64,000 nt of DNA from Lachnospiraceae bacterium UBA2860 (GCA_002350625.1 DEFE01000028.1:115983-179982), one strand, 5' to 3'; positions 1 to 8,489 are shown, counted from the first letter of the stretch. Program-made: numbers and translations. The notes: generated from the sequence alone by a model not told the origin.

Positions 1-102
1 ATACAAGGCGTTCGCGGGCATGCGGTCCTCATAGTATTTCGTGCGCCCCGCGGCTTTGTCGAAGGCGTCCACGCGGGCGACGCTCTGTCCTACCTTTCTC
101 AT
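1..102 (-). CDS. molybdopterin-binding hydroxylase subunit, N-terminal 34 codons (partial)
   Basis: The minus strand reads 34 codons from an ATG at 102 to the window edge, starting MRKVGQSVARVDAFDKAAG and continuing with KYYED and MPANALY. The pattern of an early G-x-S-V-x-R-V-D, a D-K-x-x-G-R-x-K-Y and then a short segment ending in a small hydrophobic block is typical of the first residues of the large molybdopterin subunit of xanthine dehydrogenase and aldehyde oxidase relatives. An AGGAGG-like ribosome site lies 9 to 18 bases upstream (111-120). It is divergent from the mocA-like gene. Together with the complete hydroxylase at 748-3333 it makes a second, paralogous molybdoenzyme at this locus. 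Substrate cannot be judged from 34 residues. Confidence 0.7.
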   Translation of the reverse strand, partial: MRKVGQSVARVDAFDKAAGRTKYYEDRMPANALY

Positions 103-127
103 GGCTTTGCTCCTCCTACTCCCGGCC

Positions 128-156
128 TTGACTTCATCCGGACGGGTTTGTTACAT
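128..156 (+). promoter_or_regulatory. possible sigma-A promoter for the mocA-like gene
   Basis: TTGACT (128-133) and TTACAT (151-156) are separated by 17 bases. A start a few bases downstream would leave almost no leader before the ATG codons at 168 and 174. The site also sits close to the divergent start at 102, so the two genes may share control. This is pattern matching only. Confidence 0.35.
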
Positions 157-173
157 TGAAAACGGTGATGACT

Positions 174-857
174 ATGGCAAATACACAAATCAAAATCGGC
201 TGCGTCGTGATGGCGGCCGGCAGCGCAAGCCGCTTCGGTGAAAACAAGCTCGCCGTGTCCGCCGGCGGCAAAACATTGATTGCGCGCGCGCTCGACGCCG
301 TTCCCGCGGATATGCTCGAGGCCGTCTGCGTGGTCACGCGCTTTCACGAATTCTGCGAAGAAGCCGGGAGGCGCGGATTCCGCCGGGTCTGGAACGGGCG
401 CCCCGAAGACGGCATCAGCCGCACGATCCGCCTCGGCACCGAAGCGCTCGCGGGTACCTGCGACGCGATCGTCTACCAGGTGGCGGATCAGCCGCACCTG
501 AAGCGGGAAAGCGTCGCGGCTCTCGTCGAGCTCTATCGCGCGCACCCCGGGTCGATCGCGGCCCTCGCCCATCACGGCGTCAGGGGCAATCCCTGCATCT
601 TCCCGCGGGATCTCTATCCGGAGCTCTGCGCGCTTTCCGGGGATACGGGCGGCGCGGCGGTCATCAAAAGACATCCGGACCGGCTCCTCCTCCTCGAGGC
701 CGATGCCGACGAGCTCTTCGACGTGGACACGCCGGAGGCGCTGCAAACTATTTCTTTTTCGCGTACGGCGTGTTCGCAAGCGGCAGGCTGTACCGCCGCT
801 CCCCGTCGTACCGGTAATAAGCGTCCGCGATGGCGGGCGCCGTGGGGATCGACGTGA
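174..857 (+). CDS. mocA: MocA-like molybdenum cofactor cytidylyltransferase / NTP transferase
   Basis: This is a nucleotidyltransferase of the MobA/MocA fold. The N-terminal G-C-V-V-M-A-A-G-S-A-S-R-F-G loop with the following N-K-L is the nucleotide-binding signature. A mid-protein VADQPHL contains the metal-binding aspartate, and GNPCIFPRDLYPEL followed by a G-D-x-G-G segment is usual for the family. MocA transfers CMP to molybdopterin for xanthine dehydrogenase-type enzymes, which fits the neighbouring hydroxylase genes. Family proteins normally end soon after the DVDTPE motif (near 733). Here the frame runs on about 40 codons and the last 110 bases lie antisense inside the 3' end of the hydroxylase gene. 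ATGs at 168 and 174 and a TTG at 156 are all possible starts; no good ribosome site separates them. Confidence 0.75.
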   Translation: MANTQIKIGCVVMAAGSASRFGENKLAVSAGGKTLIARALDAVPADMLEAVCVVTRFHEFCEEAGRRGFRRVWNGRPEDGISRTIRLGTEALAGTCDAIVYQVADQPHLKRESVAALVELYRAHPGSIAALAHHGVRGNPCIFPRDLYPELCALSGDTGGAAVIKRHPDRLLLLEADADELFDVDTPEALQTISFSRTACSQAAGCTAAPRRTGNKRPRWRAPWGST

Positions 858-3333
858 TCTCCCCGATGCCGATGGCGCCGTTGGCGAGCTCAAGGCCCGG
901 CTTGTCGACCACGATCGCGCGGATCTCCGGGATCTGGTTTGCGCGGAAGAGGCCGAGCGTGCCGTATTTCGCTGTCGGGCGGCAGTTGTCGTCAAAGGGG
1001 TAGCGCTCGGTGAGCGCAAATCCCATGCTCATCACGACGCCGCCCTCGATCTGCCCTTCGCAGGAGAGCGGGTTGACAGCCTTGCCGACGTCGTGCGCCG
1101 CGATGATCTTCTTGATTTTCCCGGTCTCCTTGTCGAGGATGCACATCTGCGTCGCGTACCCGTAGGCGACGTGCGAGACGGGGTTCGGCTTGTCCGCGCC
1201 GAGCGGGTCCGTCGCCGCCAGGTATTCGCCGTAAAACTCCTGTCCCTTGAGATCGGCGAGTGTTTTTCCCTCAAGCGCCGCCGTCAGCTTCTCGCAGGCG
1301 CGGCGGCAGGCCTCGCCGGTGATCAGCGTCTGGCGCGACCCGGAGGTGTCCCCGGAGTCCGGCGCGATCCAGGTGTTGCTGCGCTCGTAGACGATGTCTT
1401 CGGGCGCGATGCCCGCATTCGTCACGACCATCTGTATGAGCACCGTGCCGAGCCCCTGCCCGATGCAGGAGGCGCCGGAATAGATGTGCACCTTCGCGTC
1501 GTCCTCCACGATGAGCTTCGCGCGGCCCCAGTCCGGAAGGCCGACGCCGACGCCGGAATTCTTCATGGCGCAGGCAAGCCCCACGGGGTCGCCATTTGCG
1601 ACGGCTTCATCGTAATAAGGCTTCACGGCCTCGAGAGTCTCCACAAGGCCCGTCTCCGGCCCGACGATCTGTCCGTTCGGGAGGACGCCTCCCGGCCGGA
1701 TCGCGTTGCGCATGCGGATTTCAAAGGGAGAAATGCCCACGAGATCCGCCATCATGTTGAGCAGCGTCTCCGTGGCAAAACAGGTCTGCGTCACGCCGAA
1801 GCCGCGGAAGGCGCCGGCGGGCGGATTGTTCGTATAGTACGCGCGGCCCTCGATCTCGAAATTCTCATAGGCGTAGGGGCCTGCCGCGTGCGTGCACGCG
1901 CGCTCAAGCACCGGCCCGCCTAAGGAAGCGAAAGCGCCCGTGTCGGAGACAACGCTTGCCTTCACGCCCTGAATGATGCCATTTTCGTCGCAGCCCATGG
2001 TAAAGTCCATCTTGAAGGGATGGCGCTTGGGATGGATGAGGATCGACTCGGCCCGCGTCAGCTTCACCTTGACCGGCACCCGCGCGACATAAGCGATCAG
2101 CGCCGCGTGGTGCTGCACGGACATATCCTCCTTGCCGCCGAAGCCGCCGCCGACGAGCTGGTTCTCCACCAGGCAGTGGTCAAAGTCCACGCCGAGCATC
2201 GCCGCACATTCGTGGAGCGTCGTGTGCGCGCTCTGGTCGGAGGTTAAGAGCTTCACGCCGCCGTTGTCCAAAGGCAGGGCCACGCAGCACTCGGGCTCGA
2301 GAAATGCGTGCTCCGTCCACGGCGTCTCAAAATGCTTTGTGAGCACATACTTGCTTTTTTCGATCGCGCCGGCCGCGTCTCCTCTCGAGACGTGCTTATA
2401 CGCCTGCACATTGTCCTCGTCCGTCTCGAAGACGAGCGGCGCGTCCGCTTTGGCGGCCTCTTCCGGATTGTGGACGGCGGGCAGTACCTCGTACTCGACC
2501 TTCACGAGCGCCTTGGCCTTCTCGAGCGTCTCCCGGTCCCTTGCGCACACGAGGGCGACCGAATCGCCGAGATAATGGGTGATTTCGCCGACGGGGATCA
2601 GCGTGGGCTGGTCCTTTTTGATGTGGCCGACGTAGTTCTTGCCGGGGATGTCCGCCGCCGTCAGAACGCATACGACGCCGGGAAGCGCCTGCGCCTCCGC
2701 GGTATCGATCGAAAGCACGCGCGCCCGCGGATATGCCGAGCGGACGGCGCTTCCGTAGCACATGCCGTCCACATAGATATCATCCGGATATTTGCCGTAT
2801 CCCTGCACCTTCTCCGCCGCGTCGATCCGCTGCACGCGGGAGCCGACCAGGAAGTCGTCCGCCCCGGGAGAGGGAATCTCGCCCGCGCGGAAGAGCTTCG
2901 CGGCGAGCAGGATGCCGTCGATGATCTTCACATAGCCCGTGCAGCGGCAGATGTTGTTGCGAATGGCCGCTGCCGCCTCCTCGCGGGTCGGATCCGGATT
3001 CGTATCGATGAGCGCCTTCGCGCAGAGCACCATGCCGGGAATGCAGAAGCCGCACTGCACCGACCCCGCCTCCCCGAAGGCGTAGGTGAAAACCTGCTTC
3101 TCAAAATCAGAAAGACCTTCAACCGTCAGAATCGTCTTCCCGTCCAGCTTGTCCGTCCGGGGGACGCAGGCCTTGGTCGGCTTGCCGTCGACGAGGACGG
3201 TACAGGTGCCGCAGGCGCCCTCGCTGCAGCCGTCCTTCACGCTCGTGAGGTGCAGCTCGTCCCGCAGAAAGCGGAGCAGATTCTGATCGTTTTCAGGGGA
3301 CACGCGCGTCCCGTTCACCGTAAATGTCGCCAT
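748..3333 (-). CDS. selenium-dependent-type xanthine dehydrogenase, Fe-S and molybdopterin domains fused
   Basis: An 861-residue molybdenum hydroxylase starting MATFTVNGT. Residues 1-140 carry two [2Fe-2S] sites: Cys36, 41, 44, 56 (plant type) and Cys94, 97, 129, 131 (helical type, NNICRCTGY). The rest is the molybdopterin-binding domain, with GGGFGGKE, AFRGFG, SGDTSGS and the C-terminal GIGEITSIPTAP segment holding the catalytic glutamate. The expected reaction is hydroxylation of a purine such as xanthine or hypoxanthine. No FAD subunit is visible here. The fused layout and the yqeB/yqeC neighbours match the family called selenium-dependent xanthine dehydrogenase; dependence on selenium is inferred from family and context. 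The minus-strand frame is open further upstream, but that part is antisense shadow inside yqeB. The chosen ATG follows AGAGGG. Confidence 0.9.
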   Translation of the reverse strand: MATFTVNGTRVSPENDQNLLRFLRDELHLTSVKDGCSEGACGTCTVLVDGKPTKACVPRTDKLDGKTILTVEGLSDFEKQVFTYAFGEAGSVQCGFCIPGMVLCAKALIDTNPDPTREEAAAAIRNNICRCTGYVKIIDGILLAAKLFRAGEIPSPGADDFLVGSRVQRIDAAEKVQGYGKYPDDIYVDGMCYGSAVRSAYPRARVLSIDTAEAQALPGVVCVLTAADIPGKNYVGHIKKDQPTLIPVGEITHYLGDSVALVCARDRETLEKAKALVKVEYEVLPAVHNPEEAAKADAPLVFETDEDNVQAYKHVSRGDAAGAIEKSKYVLTKHFETPWTEHAFLEPECCVALPLDNGGVKLLTSDQSAHTTLHECAAMLGVDFDHCLVENQLVGGGFGGKEDMSVQHHAALIAYVARVPVKVKLTRAESILIHPKRHPFKMDFTMGCDENGIIQGVKASVVSDTGAFASLGGPVLERACTHAAGPYAYENFEIEGRAYYTNNPPAGAFRGFGVTQTCFATETLLNMMADLVGISPFEIRMRNAIRPGGVLPNGQIVGPETGLVETLEAVKPYYDEAVANGDPVGLACAMKNSGVGVGLPDWGRAKLIVEDDAKVHIYSGASCIGQGLGTVLIQMVVTNAGIAPEDIVYERSNTWIAPDSGDTSGSRQTLITGEACRRACEKLTAALEGKTLADLKGQEFYGEYLAATDPLGADKPNPVSHVAYGYATQMCILDKETGKIKKIIAAHDVGKAVNPLSCEGQIEGGVVMSMGFALTERYPFDDNCRPTAKYGTLGLFRANQIPEIRAIVVDKPGLELANGAIGIGEITSIPTAPAIADAYYRYDGERRYSLPLANTPYAKKK

Positions 3334-3370
3334 AATAAACCCTCTGAAGATCGTGTTGCCGCCTGCTTTC

Positions 3371-3399
3371 ATACTACCATAAACGGTGCGGTTTGAGAA
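3371..3399 (-). promoter_or_regulatory. possible promoter for the hydroxylase gene
   Basis: On the minus strand an extended -10, TGGTAGTAT, lies at 3371-3379 with TTCTCA (3394-3399) 17 bases upstream of its TAGTAT core. It sits in the 71-base gap between yqeB and the hydroxylase, so the enzyme could be expressed apart from its accessory genes. Confidence 0.4.
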
Positions 3400-3404
3400 C
3401 AAGC

Positions 3405-4202
3405 TCACGAGGTCTTGAGCGCCCCCGTAAAGTGCAGGATCGCCTCCAGGACGCCGCCGCCGATGGCCAGCGCCTTGTCGGAGCTCGTATAGCAGTAACT
3501 GACGTCTCCCCGGGGATCCACGTCCCCGGATTTCATGCCCTTTACGGTCTTTGTGCCATCGGCGAGAAGGCCGCGCAGCACGCCGTCGATCGTGCAGATC
3601 ATGGGCTCTCCGGCAACGTAGCCTGCGATGTCGCCGGCCTTCACCCTGTCGCCGATCTGCCGCGCTGCTAAGAAGGCGCCGTCCGCCGGGGCCCTGAGCA
3701 CGCGCTCGCCCGCGAAGCCGCCGATGAGGCCGGGGATATTCGTATTCGGCAGGGGACTGCCGCTGTAGATGACGCGCCCCAGGGTGTGCCCCCGCATCGT
3801 CTCCACGGCCGCGTGGCAGTCCTCCCCCGCGGTAAAGCCCGGTCCGACGCCGATGACGACAGGCGCGTCCGTGATGCGCGTGCCGAGATTCCGCTTCGCG
3901 AGAATCGCGTCCACCAGGGCATCCGGCCGCAGCGCTTCGCGGCAAATGGCGTCTGGGTCGATCAGTACGGGGATGACTTCTTCCGCAAGCAGGGAGCGGG
4001 CCTCCTCCGGGTCCTTCGCGAAGCGCGCTTCCACATCCTCCACCGTGCAGCGGCCCAGGCGGATGGCCTCGGAGAACGCGACCGTCCTTCTGATGGCCGT
4101 TGGCGCGGCGATGTCTGTCATGACGACGCGGATGCCGCTTCTTCTAAGGCGCAGCGCGATGCCGGACGCCAGGTCGCCCGCGCCCCGGATCAGGACAAGC
4201 AT
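3405..4202 (-). CDS. yqeB: YqeB / EF2563-type selenium-dependent molybdenum hydroxylase accessory protein
   Basis: A 265-residue protein starting MLVLIRGAGDLASG, a dinucleotide-binding-like G-x-G-D-L-A-S-G loop typical of the YqeB (EF2563) family. VIGVGPGFTAGEDCHAAVET and the stretch around SGSPLPNTNIPG are also characteristic. Members are found next to molybdenum hydroxylases in genomes that use selenium as a labile cofactor; the biochemical role is not established. The gene overlaps yqeC by 13 bases and its AGGAGGG ribosome site lies inside the end of yqeC, so the two are translationally linked. It lies 71 bases upstream of the hydroxylase. Confidence 0.88.
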   Translation of the reverse strand: MLVLIRGAGDLASGIALRLRRSGIRVVMTDIAAPTAIRRTVAFSEAIRLGRCTVEDVEARFAKDPEEARSLLAEEVIPVLIDPDAICREALRPDALVDAILAKRNLGTRITDAPVVIGVGPGFTAGEDCHAAVETMRGHTLGRVIYSGSPLPNTNIPGLIGGFAGERVLRAPADGAFLAARQIGDRVKAGDIAGYVAGEPMICTIDGVLRGLLADGTKTVKGMKSGDVDPRGDVSYCYTSSDKALAIGGGVLEAILHFTGALKTS

Positions 4203-4888
4203 AGATATTCCCTCCTTATGAGACTGCCGATGACGGCGGGACAGGGGAGCTCAGCCGCGAGCGCCTTCGCCGCGGACAGTCTTGCCTCTCCCTCAGCTTT
4301 ATTGATGAACACGATGTCGCCGAAGCCCTCCGCCGCGATGACGCGCGCCGCCATCGCCGGCGTCACGGCCGCCTCCGGATCCGCTCCCGCGAGGGAGGCG
4401 TACAGCTCCGGGCGGTGACAGGTTTCACGGATGGGGCGCCCGATGCCGTCGATGCCGGCCACGAGCACGATCCGTCCCGCGCAGGCCGGGATCACCGGCT
4501 CGTGCGGCGCGTGGGCCTTCAGGGGCAGATGGCGCGAACCGTCGGCCTCGACGATCACATAGTCGGCGATCGCCTGAAGCGCGTCGAAAGAAAGCGCCGG
4601 CGCATGGAGCTTCCTGTCTTCACCCACGGTGCCGACGCACAGGATGCGTTCCTTTGCGAGCGCGTCCCTGACGGCAGAGGCATTTTCGTTTAAAAGGACG
4701 GCGTACGCATCCGGCGGGAGAATCGCCGTGGAGGTACAGATCACCACGTTCCCGCGCGCCTTAAGCTCCTCCGCGAGCGCGTACATGAGCGTCGTCTTGC
4801 CGCCGCCGCCGATGAGCGCGGTGACGCCCCGCCCGATCTGAAGTGCTTCGGAGATCTTATGTTCCACGTTCACACCGTCCTTTTTCAT
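4190..4888 (-). CDS. yqeC: YqeC-type accessory protein for selenium-dependent hydroxylase (P-loop)
   Basis: A 232-residue protein with a glycine-rich P-loop, IGGGGKTTLM, near residues 26-35, followed by VIVEADGSRHLPLKAH, a signature of the YqeC family. Such proteins accompany yqeB and selenium-dependent molybdenum hydroxylases and are thought to help insert or mature the cofactor. It is first in the minus-strand set yqeC-yqeB-hydroxylase. The ATG at 4888 has no clear ribosome site; in-frame GTG codons a few codons later follow AAGGACGG and may be the true start. Confidence 0.85.
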   Translation of the reverse strand: MKKDGVNVEHKISEALQIGRGVTALIGGGGKTTLMYALAEELKARGNVVICTSTAILPPDAYAVLLNENASAVRDALAKERILCVGTVGEDRKLHAPALSFDALQAIADYVIVEADGSRHLPLKAHAPHEPVIPACAGRIVLVAGIDGIGRPIRETCHRPELYASLAGADPEAAVTPAMAARVIAAEGFGDIVFINKAEGEARLSAAKALAAELPCPAVIGSLIRREYLCLS

Positions 4889-4912
4889 GAGCGCCAGCCG
4901 CGTGAGATGCCT

Positions 4913-6106
4913 TTATCCGATCATAAACTCCACAGCCATGGCCTGGATCATATTAAGAAGCGTCGGCAGGTTCATTGCGATGCACTGATAGAGGCCCTCG
5001 AGCGTCACGAAAAAGGCGAGAATGGCGCCGGCGGCAGGGATATAGATATCTGCTTTCGGATTATTGTGATTGCGGGTATAGGAAAACAGCAGGACGATCG
5101 GAATGATCTCAAGCATCAGCATGTGCTGGCCGATGCCCCAGGCCAATACGATCGGGCTCGAAGCGATTATCTGTGCCTCGACCGCCTCATTCGTGAGATC
5201 CGCTGCATTTTCAAACGCGGGGAGCATATAAGCGGTTGTCCCTAAAATGTACAGCACAAAGTCGATAAACGCCGTGATCGCGATCATGACGGACGCGTAG
5301 ATCGAAAAATGCAGCGAATGGGCGTTTGTCCGGGTGTAGGCGGCGAAGCGCTTCGCATCCATCCCCCGCTTCCGGAAGCGGCGCTCCTGGAACTTGATGT
5401 GCAGGGCCAGCAGGACGAACAGCACGAAGCTCATCGGCGGCTTGATCGTAAGGAAGGGATAGACAATATACGGCGGCCGGATCACCTGGAAAGCCATGAG
5501 GATCCGGATGACGAGGGACCCGACCTCGTACAGGATGGGGATCAGCGCCAGCGTCCGGAACAGATAGCGCTTTTTTCCGACGAAGTACTTGCGCGGTTCA
5601 TAGTTCAGGAAGAACATGAGGAGCGTACACATAAACAGGTCGATAAAGAGGTTGAAGACCAGTTTTCCCTCTACCGACGCATTGAGGATAAACTCTTCGA
5701 CGATCTCCTCGGCCATCTTCCGGTCGCCGACCACAGTACTCACAAGGCCGACCGCATAGTGCTCCTTCGCGAGGATAAAAAGCAGCACGACGAGAAGCGA
5801 CAGGCCGCCGAATTTGATCAGCTGCTGTTTATAGGTCTGCTTCTTGTCGAGAATAATGGCGAAGTTCGCAAAGAGGAAGAGCGGCAGCGCCAGATCGCCC
5901 AGGGTCGACGACACGCGGCTCAGCGTATAGACCCAGTCCGGCTGATTCGCGTCGATCGAGATCCCGAGCGTCGTCAGGATGTAAAGAATTTTAAAGGAAA
6001 TGCAGATCCAGCCGAAGACCAGCAGGTGCCGGTAGGTCAGAGGACCCCGGTAGCGTATGTCGTTTTCCGCAGTTCTGTCGTAGGCTTTGATGCGCTTTTT
6101 TCCCAT
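4913..6106 (-). CDS. polytopic membrane protein of unknown function
   Basis: A 397-residue integral membrane protein with about nine or ten hydrophobic segments, for example LLVFGWICISFKILYILTT, LALPLFLFANFAIIL and SLLVVLLFILA, and a basic N-terminus (MGKKRIKAYDR). A GGAGGG ribosome site lies 8 bases before the ATG. No catalytic or transport motif was recognised. It is divergent from the secreted protein at 6322 and sits 24 bases beyond the yqeC start, on the same strand but upstream of it, so it could lead the same transcript. I do not recognise the family. Confidence 0.8.
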   Translation of the reverse strand: MGKKRIKAYDRTAENDIRYRGPLTYRHLLVFGWICISFKILYILTTLGISIDANQPDWVYTLSRVSSTLGDLALPLFLFANFAIILDKKQTYKQQLIKFGGLSLLVVLLFILAKEHYAVGLVSTVVGDRKMAEEIVEEFILNASVEGKLVFNLFIDLFMCTLLMFFLNYEPRKYFVGKKRYLFRTLALIPILYEVGSLVIRILMAFQVIRPPYIVYPFLTIKPPMSFVLFVLLALHIKFQERRFRKRGMDAKRFAAYTRTNAHSLHFSIYASVMIAITAFIDFVLYILGTTAYMLPAFENAADLTNEAVEAQIIASSPIVLAWGIGQHMLMLEIIPIVLLFSYTRNHNNPKADIYIPAAGAILAFFVTLEGLYQCIAMNLPTLLNMIQAMAVEFMIG

Positions 6107-6321
6107 GAAAGTCCCTCCCGGTATGAAAATTGCCCGTGCCTTGTCATATACAGTTTACCACATAATCCTCCGCTCTTGTGCCGCAAGTGTGACGAAAAGC
6201 GTGATAGGATAGACCCATCAGCAGATGCGTGACCGACAAATCGCAGCTGCTTCGAAACAGAAAAAAACGAACCGGATAAAAAACCGGAAAAACAAAACAG
6301 ATGGGCAAGGAGGTTTCTCTC
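6107..6321. promoter_or_regulatory. divergent intergenic region
   Basis: About 210 bases separate two divergent genes. On the minus strand a TGGTAAACT extended -10-like element occurs near 6156-6164. On the plus side there is a small inverted repeat, CCGG-A/T run-CCGG (6271-6290), just ahead of the AAGGAGG ribosome site of the secreted protein. No further gene is seen. Confidence 0.3.
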
Positions 6322-7260
6322 ATGTATAAGAAAATCATGGCAGGGATTGCACTTACAGCAGCTCTGACAGCCATCGGCGCAGCAGCCGTCAGCGCGGACG
6401 GCGCGCTCAAGGTGAACACAAGAGGCATCGCGTTTGAGATTCCGGAGGAGCTCAGCGGCCTCGTCACGGTGGATGAAAACGACCCGGATCAAAATACCAT
6501 CGTCAGCGTCTACGAAACAGCTTCGGTCGAGGCGGCTAAGGCACAGGGCCGCGAGGACTCGGGAGCCGGCTGGATCTTCAGCATCACGGCCATCCCGGAA
6601 GCCCGGATAAGGGAGCTTCGCTGCGGCGGCATGGACGGCATGAGCGTCTTCGCCGAGGATGACGACCTCTACTACGTCTACGAGACGCCGACGGACGTCC
6701 GCTTCGTAAGGGAGCAGTACGAGGACATCGAAGAGGACCAGAAGCAGTTCTCAGCGCTCAACGAGTGGGCCGGAGAGCAGGTCTGCGCGCAGATCATAGA
6801 CAATAATCCGGAGCTCGAGCCGAAATTCTTCACCAACACGGAGCTCGACATGTACGTTGCGCAGGCCGCCTATAAGCCCGGCACGAACTTCGTGCTCAAG
6901 TCGCTCGATCTCGGGCCGGACCCGCTTGATCCGTCTCAGCTCATGGAAGACGACTATCTCGACGAACTGGCCGAGGAGGCGATCTACTTCAACGTGACGG
7001 ACGAGATGACGGCGCCGGACGGCGAGTACAACGTCCTCAGCTTTGACGACGGCGAGGTGAGATTCGAATTCTTCAAGACGACGGATCCGGAGGAGAAGAA
7101 CCTCATCCGCGAGGTCAGAACCGTGGACGGCGAGGAATATACGACGCTCTACTTAGCCAGGTTCGAAGATCCGGAAGACACCGCCACTGACATCATGGAG
7201 AGATGGGTACAGCTCATCGCAAATGGCGGCAGCGAATACGATGACGACGATGACGACTGA
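6322..7260 (+). CDS. secreted acidic protein of unknown function
   Basis: A 312-residue protein starting MYKKIMAGIALTAAL, with a Sec signal peptide ending near AAAVSADG. The mature part is strongly acidic, with no cysteine-rich or catalytic motif recognised, and ends in a run of aspartates (YDDDDDD). There is no lipobox and no sortase or membrane anchor, so release or weak wall association is expected. The start was chosen for its AAGGAGG ribosome site at 6307-6313; an upstream ATG at 6301 lacks one. A strong bidirectional terminator follows. Function unknown. Confidence 0.85.
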   Translation: MYKKIMAGIALTAALTAIGAAAVSADGALKVNTRGIAFEIPEELSGLVTVDENDPDQNTIVSVYETASVEAAKAQGREDSGAGWIFSITAIPEARIRELRCGGMDGMSVFAEDDDLYYVYETPTDVRFVREQYEDIEEDQKQFSALNEWAGEQVCAQIIDNNPELEPKFFTNTELDMYVAQAAYKPGTNFVLKSLDLGPDPLDPSQLMEDDYLDELAEEAIYFNVTDEMTAPDGEYNVLSFDDGEVRFEFFKTTDPEEKNLIREVRTVDGEEYTTLYLARFEDPEDTATDIMERWVQLIANGGSEYDDDDDD

Positions 7261-7307
7261 TACATAAAAAACATCTGAATACTGAAACGTCTGCATAGAT
7301 CACAAGC

Positions 7308-7344
7308 AAAGCAGAAGCCGGGGAATTGCCCCGGCTTCTGCTTT
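7308..7344. terminator. bidirectional rho-independent terminator
   Basis: A perfect 16-bp stem (7308-7323 with 7329-7344) around a 5-base loop sits between two convergent genes, the secreted acidic protein and the amidase. Both outer sides carry short T-rich or A-rich tracts, so it can serve both strands. Confidence 0.9.
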
Positions 7345-7418
7345 GTCTTTCGTATGCGCGATGCGGTTTTTGCCTGCTGTCTTCGCCCGCTGTCTTCCCG
7401 CAGCGTATGCTTTTGCTT

Positions 7419-8489
7419 CTACTCCTCATGCACCTGCGTTGCGGCCGCCTGCTGCGCTTCTGTCTGCTGCGCCTCCGCTTCCGCCGCCTGCTGCGCCTCT
7501 GCAGCTTGCTGTGCCTCTGCTTCCGCCGCCTGCTGCGCCTCTGCAGCTTGCTGTGCTTCTGCTTCCGCCGCCTGCTGCGCTGCGGCGTCCGCCTCGTCCA
7601 GCTCCTTAATTCTCGCCTCCACGGTATCCTTGTAGATCTGCCACTCGTCCGGATGCTCGACGTAGTAGAGCGGGCAGAGCTTCTCCGTCACGTCGTAGTG
7701 GCGCAGGATCGTCTGCGGGTCGATGTCGAAGCTCCTGCAAAGGAAAGCCGACAGCTCCACGAGGCTCCAGTACGTGTACTCGTTGAACTTCCCGTCCTCG
7801 TCCGGGTGGCAGCACTCGATGGATATCGTGTCGCTGTTCCTGTGCCTGCTGGCGTAAGCCACCTCGGAGAGCGGGATGCACTGCACGATCTCCCCGTCGA
7901 GACCGATGACGAAATGGCTGCTCGCCGAGCGGTCGCGGGTGTCCTTCAGGGACTCGAAGTAATTCCGGTTGTCCATGGCGGTGGAGCCGGCATTTCCGAC
8001 GTAGTGGATGACAAGCGTGTTCACGGTGTCGATCGCGGTCCCCGGCCGGGAATATTCGTTGATGGTGAGCAGCTCAATGTCGCGCGGCGGACAGGGTGCC
8101 CAGAAAGCGCTGTCGGTGCGGGACCTCGCGAGCTGCGCCTGCACGAATTCTTCGCGGGTTGCGTAGGCGGCTCTTGTGCCTGCCGGCGCTCCCTCCGCTG
8201 CAGATGCCGCCGATGCCGCGGCCTCTTCCGTCTTCTTTTTCTTTTTTTTCTTCTTTTTCTTTTCTGTCTTTGCCGCGTCTGTCGCTGTGCTCTCAGCCGC
8301 CTCTGCCGCCGGCGTCTCCGCCGCAGCATCCGCCGTGTTTTCCGCCGCCGGAGCCTCTGCCGCCGGAGCCTCCGCCGCTGCCGCGGCGTTCTCCTCCGCG
8401 CCGGCCGTCACGCTTAAGCCGGAGAGCGCGAGCACGCCTGCGCTCAGCACCGCCGCCGCGGTCAGCATCGCCCGATTCGTCTTTTTCAA
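7419..8489 (-). CDS. secreted N-acetylmuramoyl-L-alanine amidase (Amidase_2) with low-complexity tails
   Basis: A 356-residue secreted protein. Residues 1-31 are a signal peptide. Residues 32-100 are an Ala/Glu-rich linker holding ten consecutive lysines (77-86). Residues 150-290 are an Amidase_2/PGRP zinc domain: His162 in LVIHYVGN, His264 in ILRHYDV and Cys272 in EKLCP are the expected zinc ligands, with Glu225 nearby. It should cut the bond between muramic acid and the stem peptide. The C-terminal 60 residues are repeats rich in Gln, Ala and Glu (AQQAAEAE type), encoded by tandem DNA repeats at about 7430-7600. No wall-binding domain of a known class is seen; the charged tails may do that job. 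ATG follows AGGAGA. Confidence 0.88.
   Translation of the reverse strand: MKKTNRAMLTAAAVLSAGVLALSGLSVTAGAEENAAAAAEAPAAEAPAAENTADAAAETPAAEAAESTATDAAKTEKKKKKKKKKKTEEAAASAASAAEGAPAGTRAAYATREEFVQAQLARSRTDSAFWAPCPPRDIELLTINEYSRPGTAIDTVNTLVIHYVGNAGSTAMDNRNYFESLKDTRDRSASSHFVIGLDGEIVQCIPLSEVAYASRHRNSDTISIECCHPDEDGKFNEYTYWSLVELSAFLCRSFDIDPQTILRHYDVTEKLCPLYYVEHPDEWQIYKDTVEARIKELDEADAAAQQAAEAEAQQAAEAQQAAEAEAQQAAEAQQAAEAEAQQTEAQQAAATQVHEE
7430..7600. repeat. tandem coding repeats at the 3' end of the amidase gene
   Basis: Units of about 24 and 39 bases encoding AEAQQAAEAEAQQ-like blocks recur in tandem. The units stay in frame. Such arrays can change copy number by slippage, which would change tail length without harming the catalytic domain. 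Confidence 0.75.

Noticed and set aside
703..1923. Long plus-strand open frame across the hydroxylase gene
   Set aside because: It is antisense to a clearly conserved enzyme and is Arg/Asp/Val-rich shadow sequence with no motif; long shadow frames are common in GC-rich DNA.
3334..3945. In-frame upstream extension of the hydroxylase
   Set aside because: The extra codons lie inside yqeB in another frame and do not resemble family N-termini; the ATG at 3333 matches.
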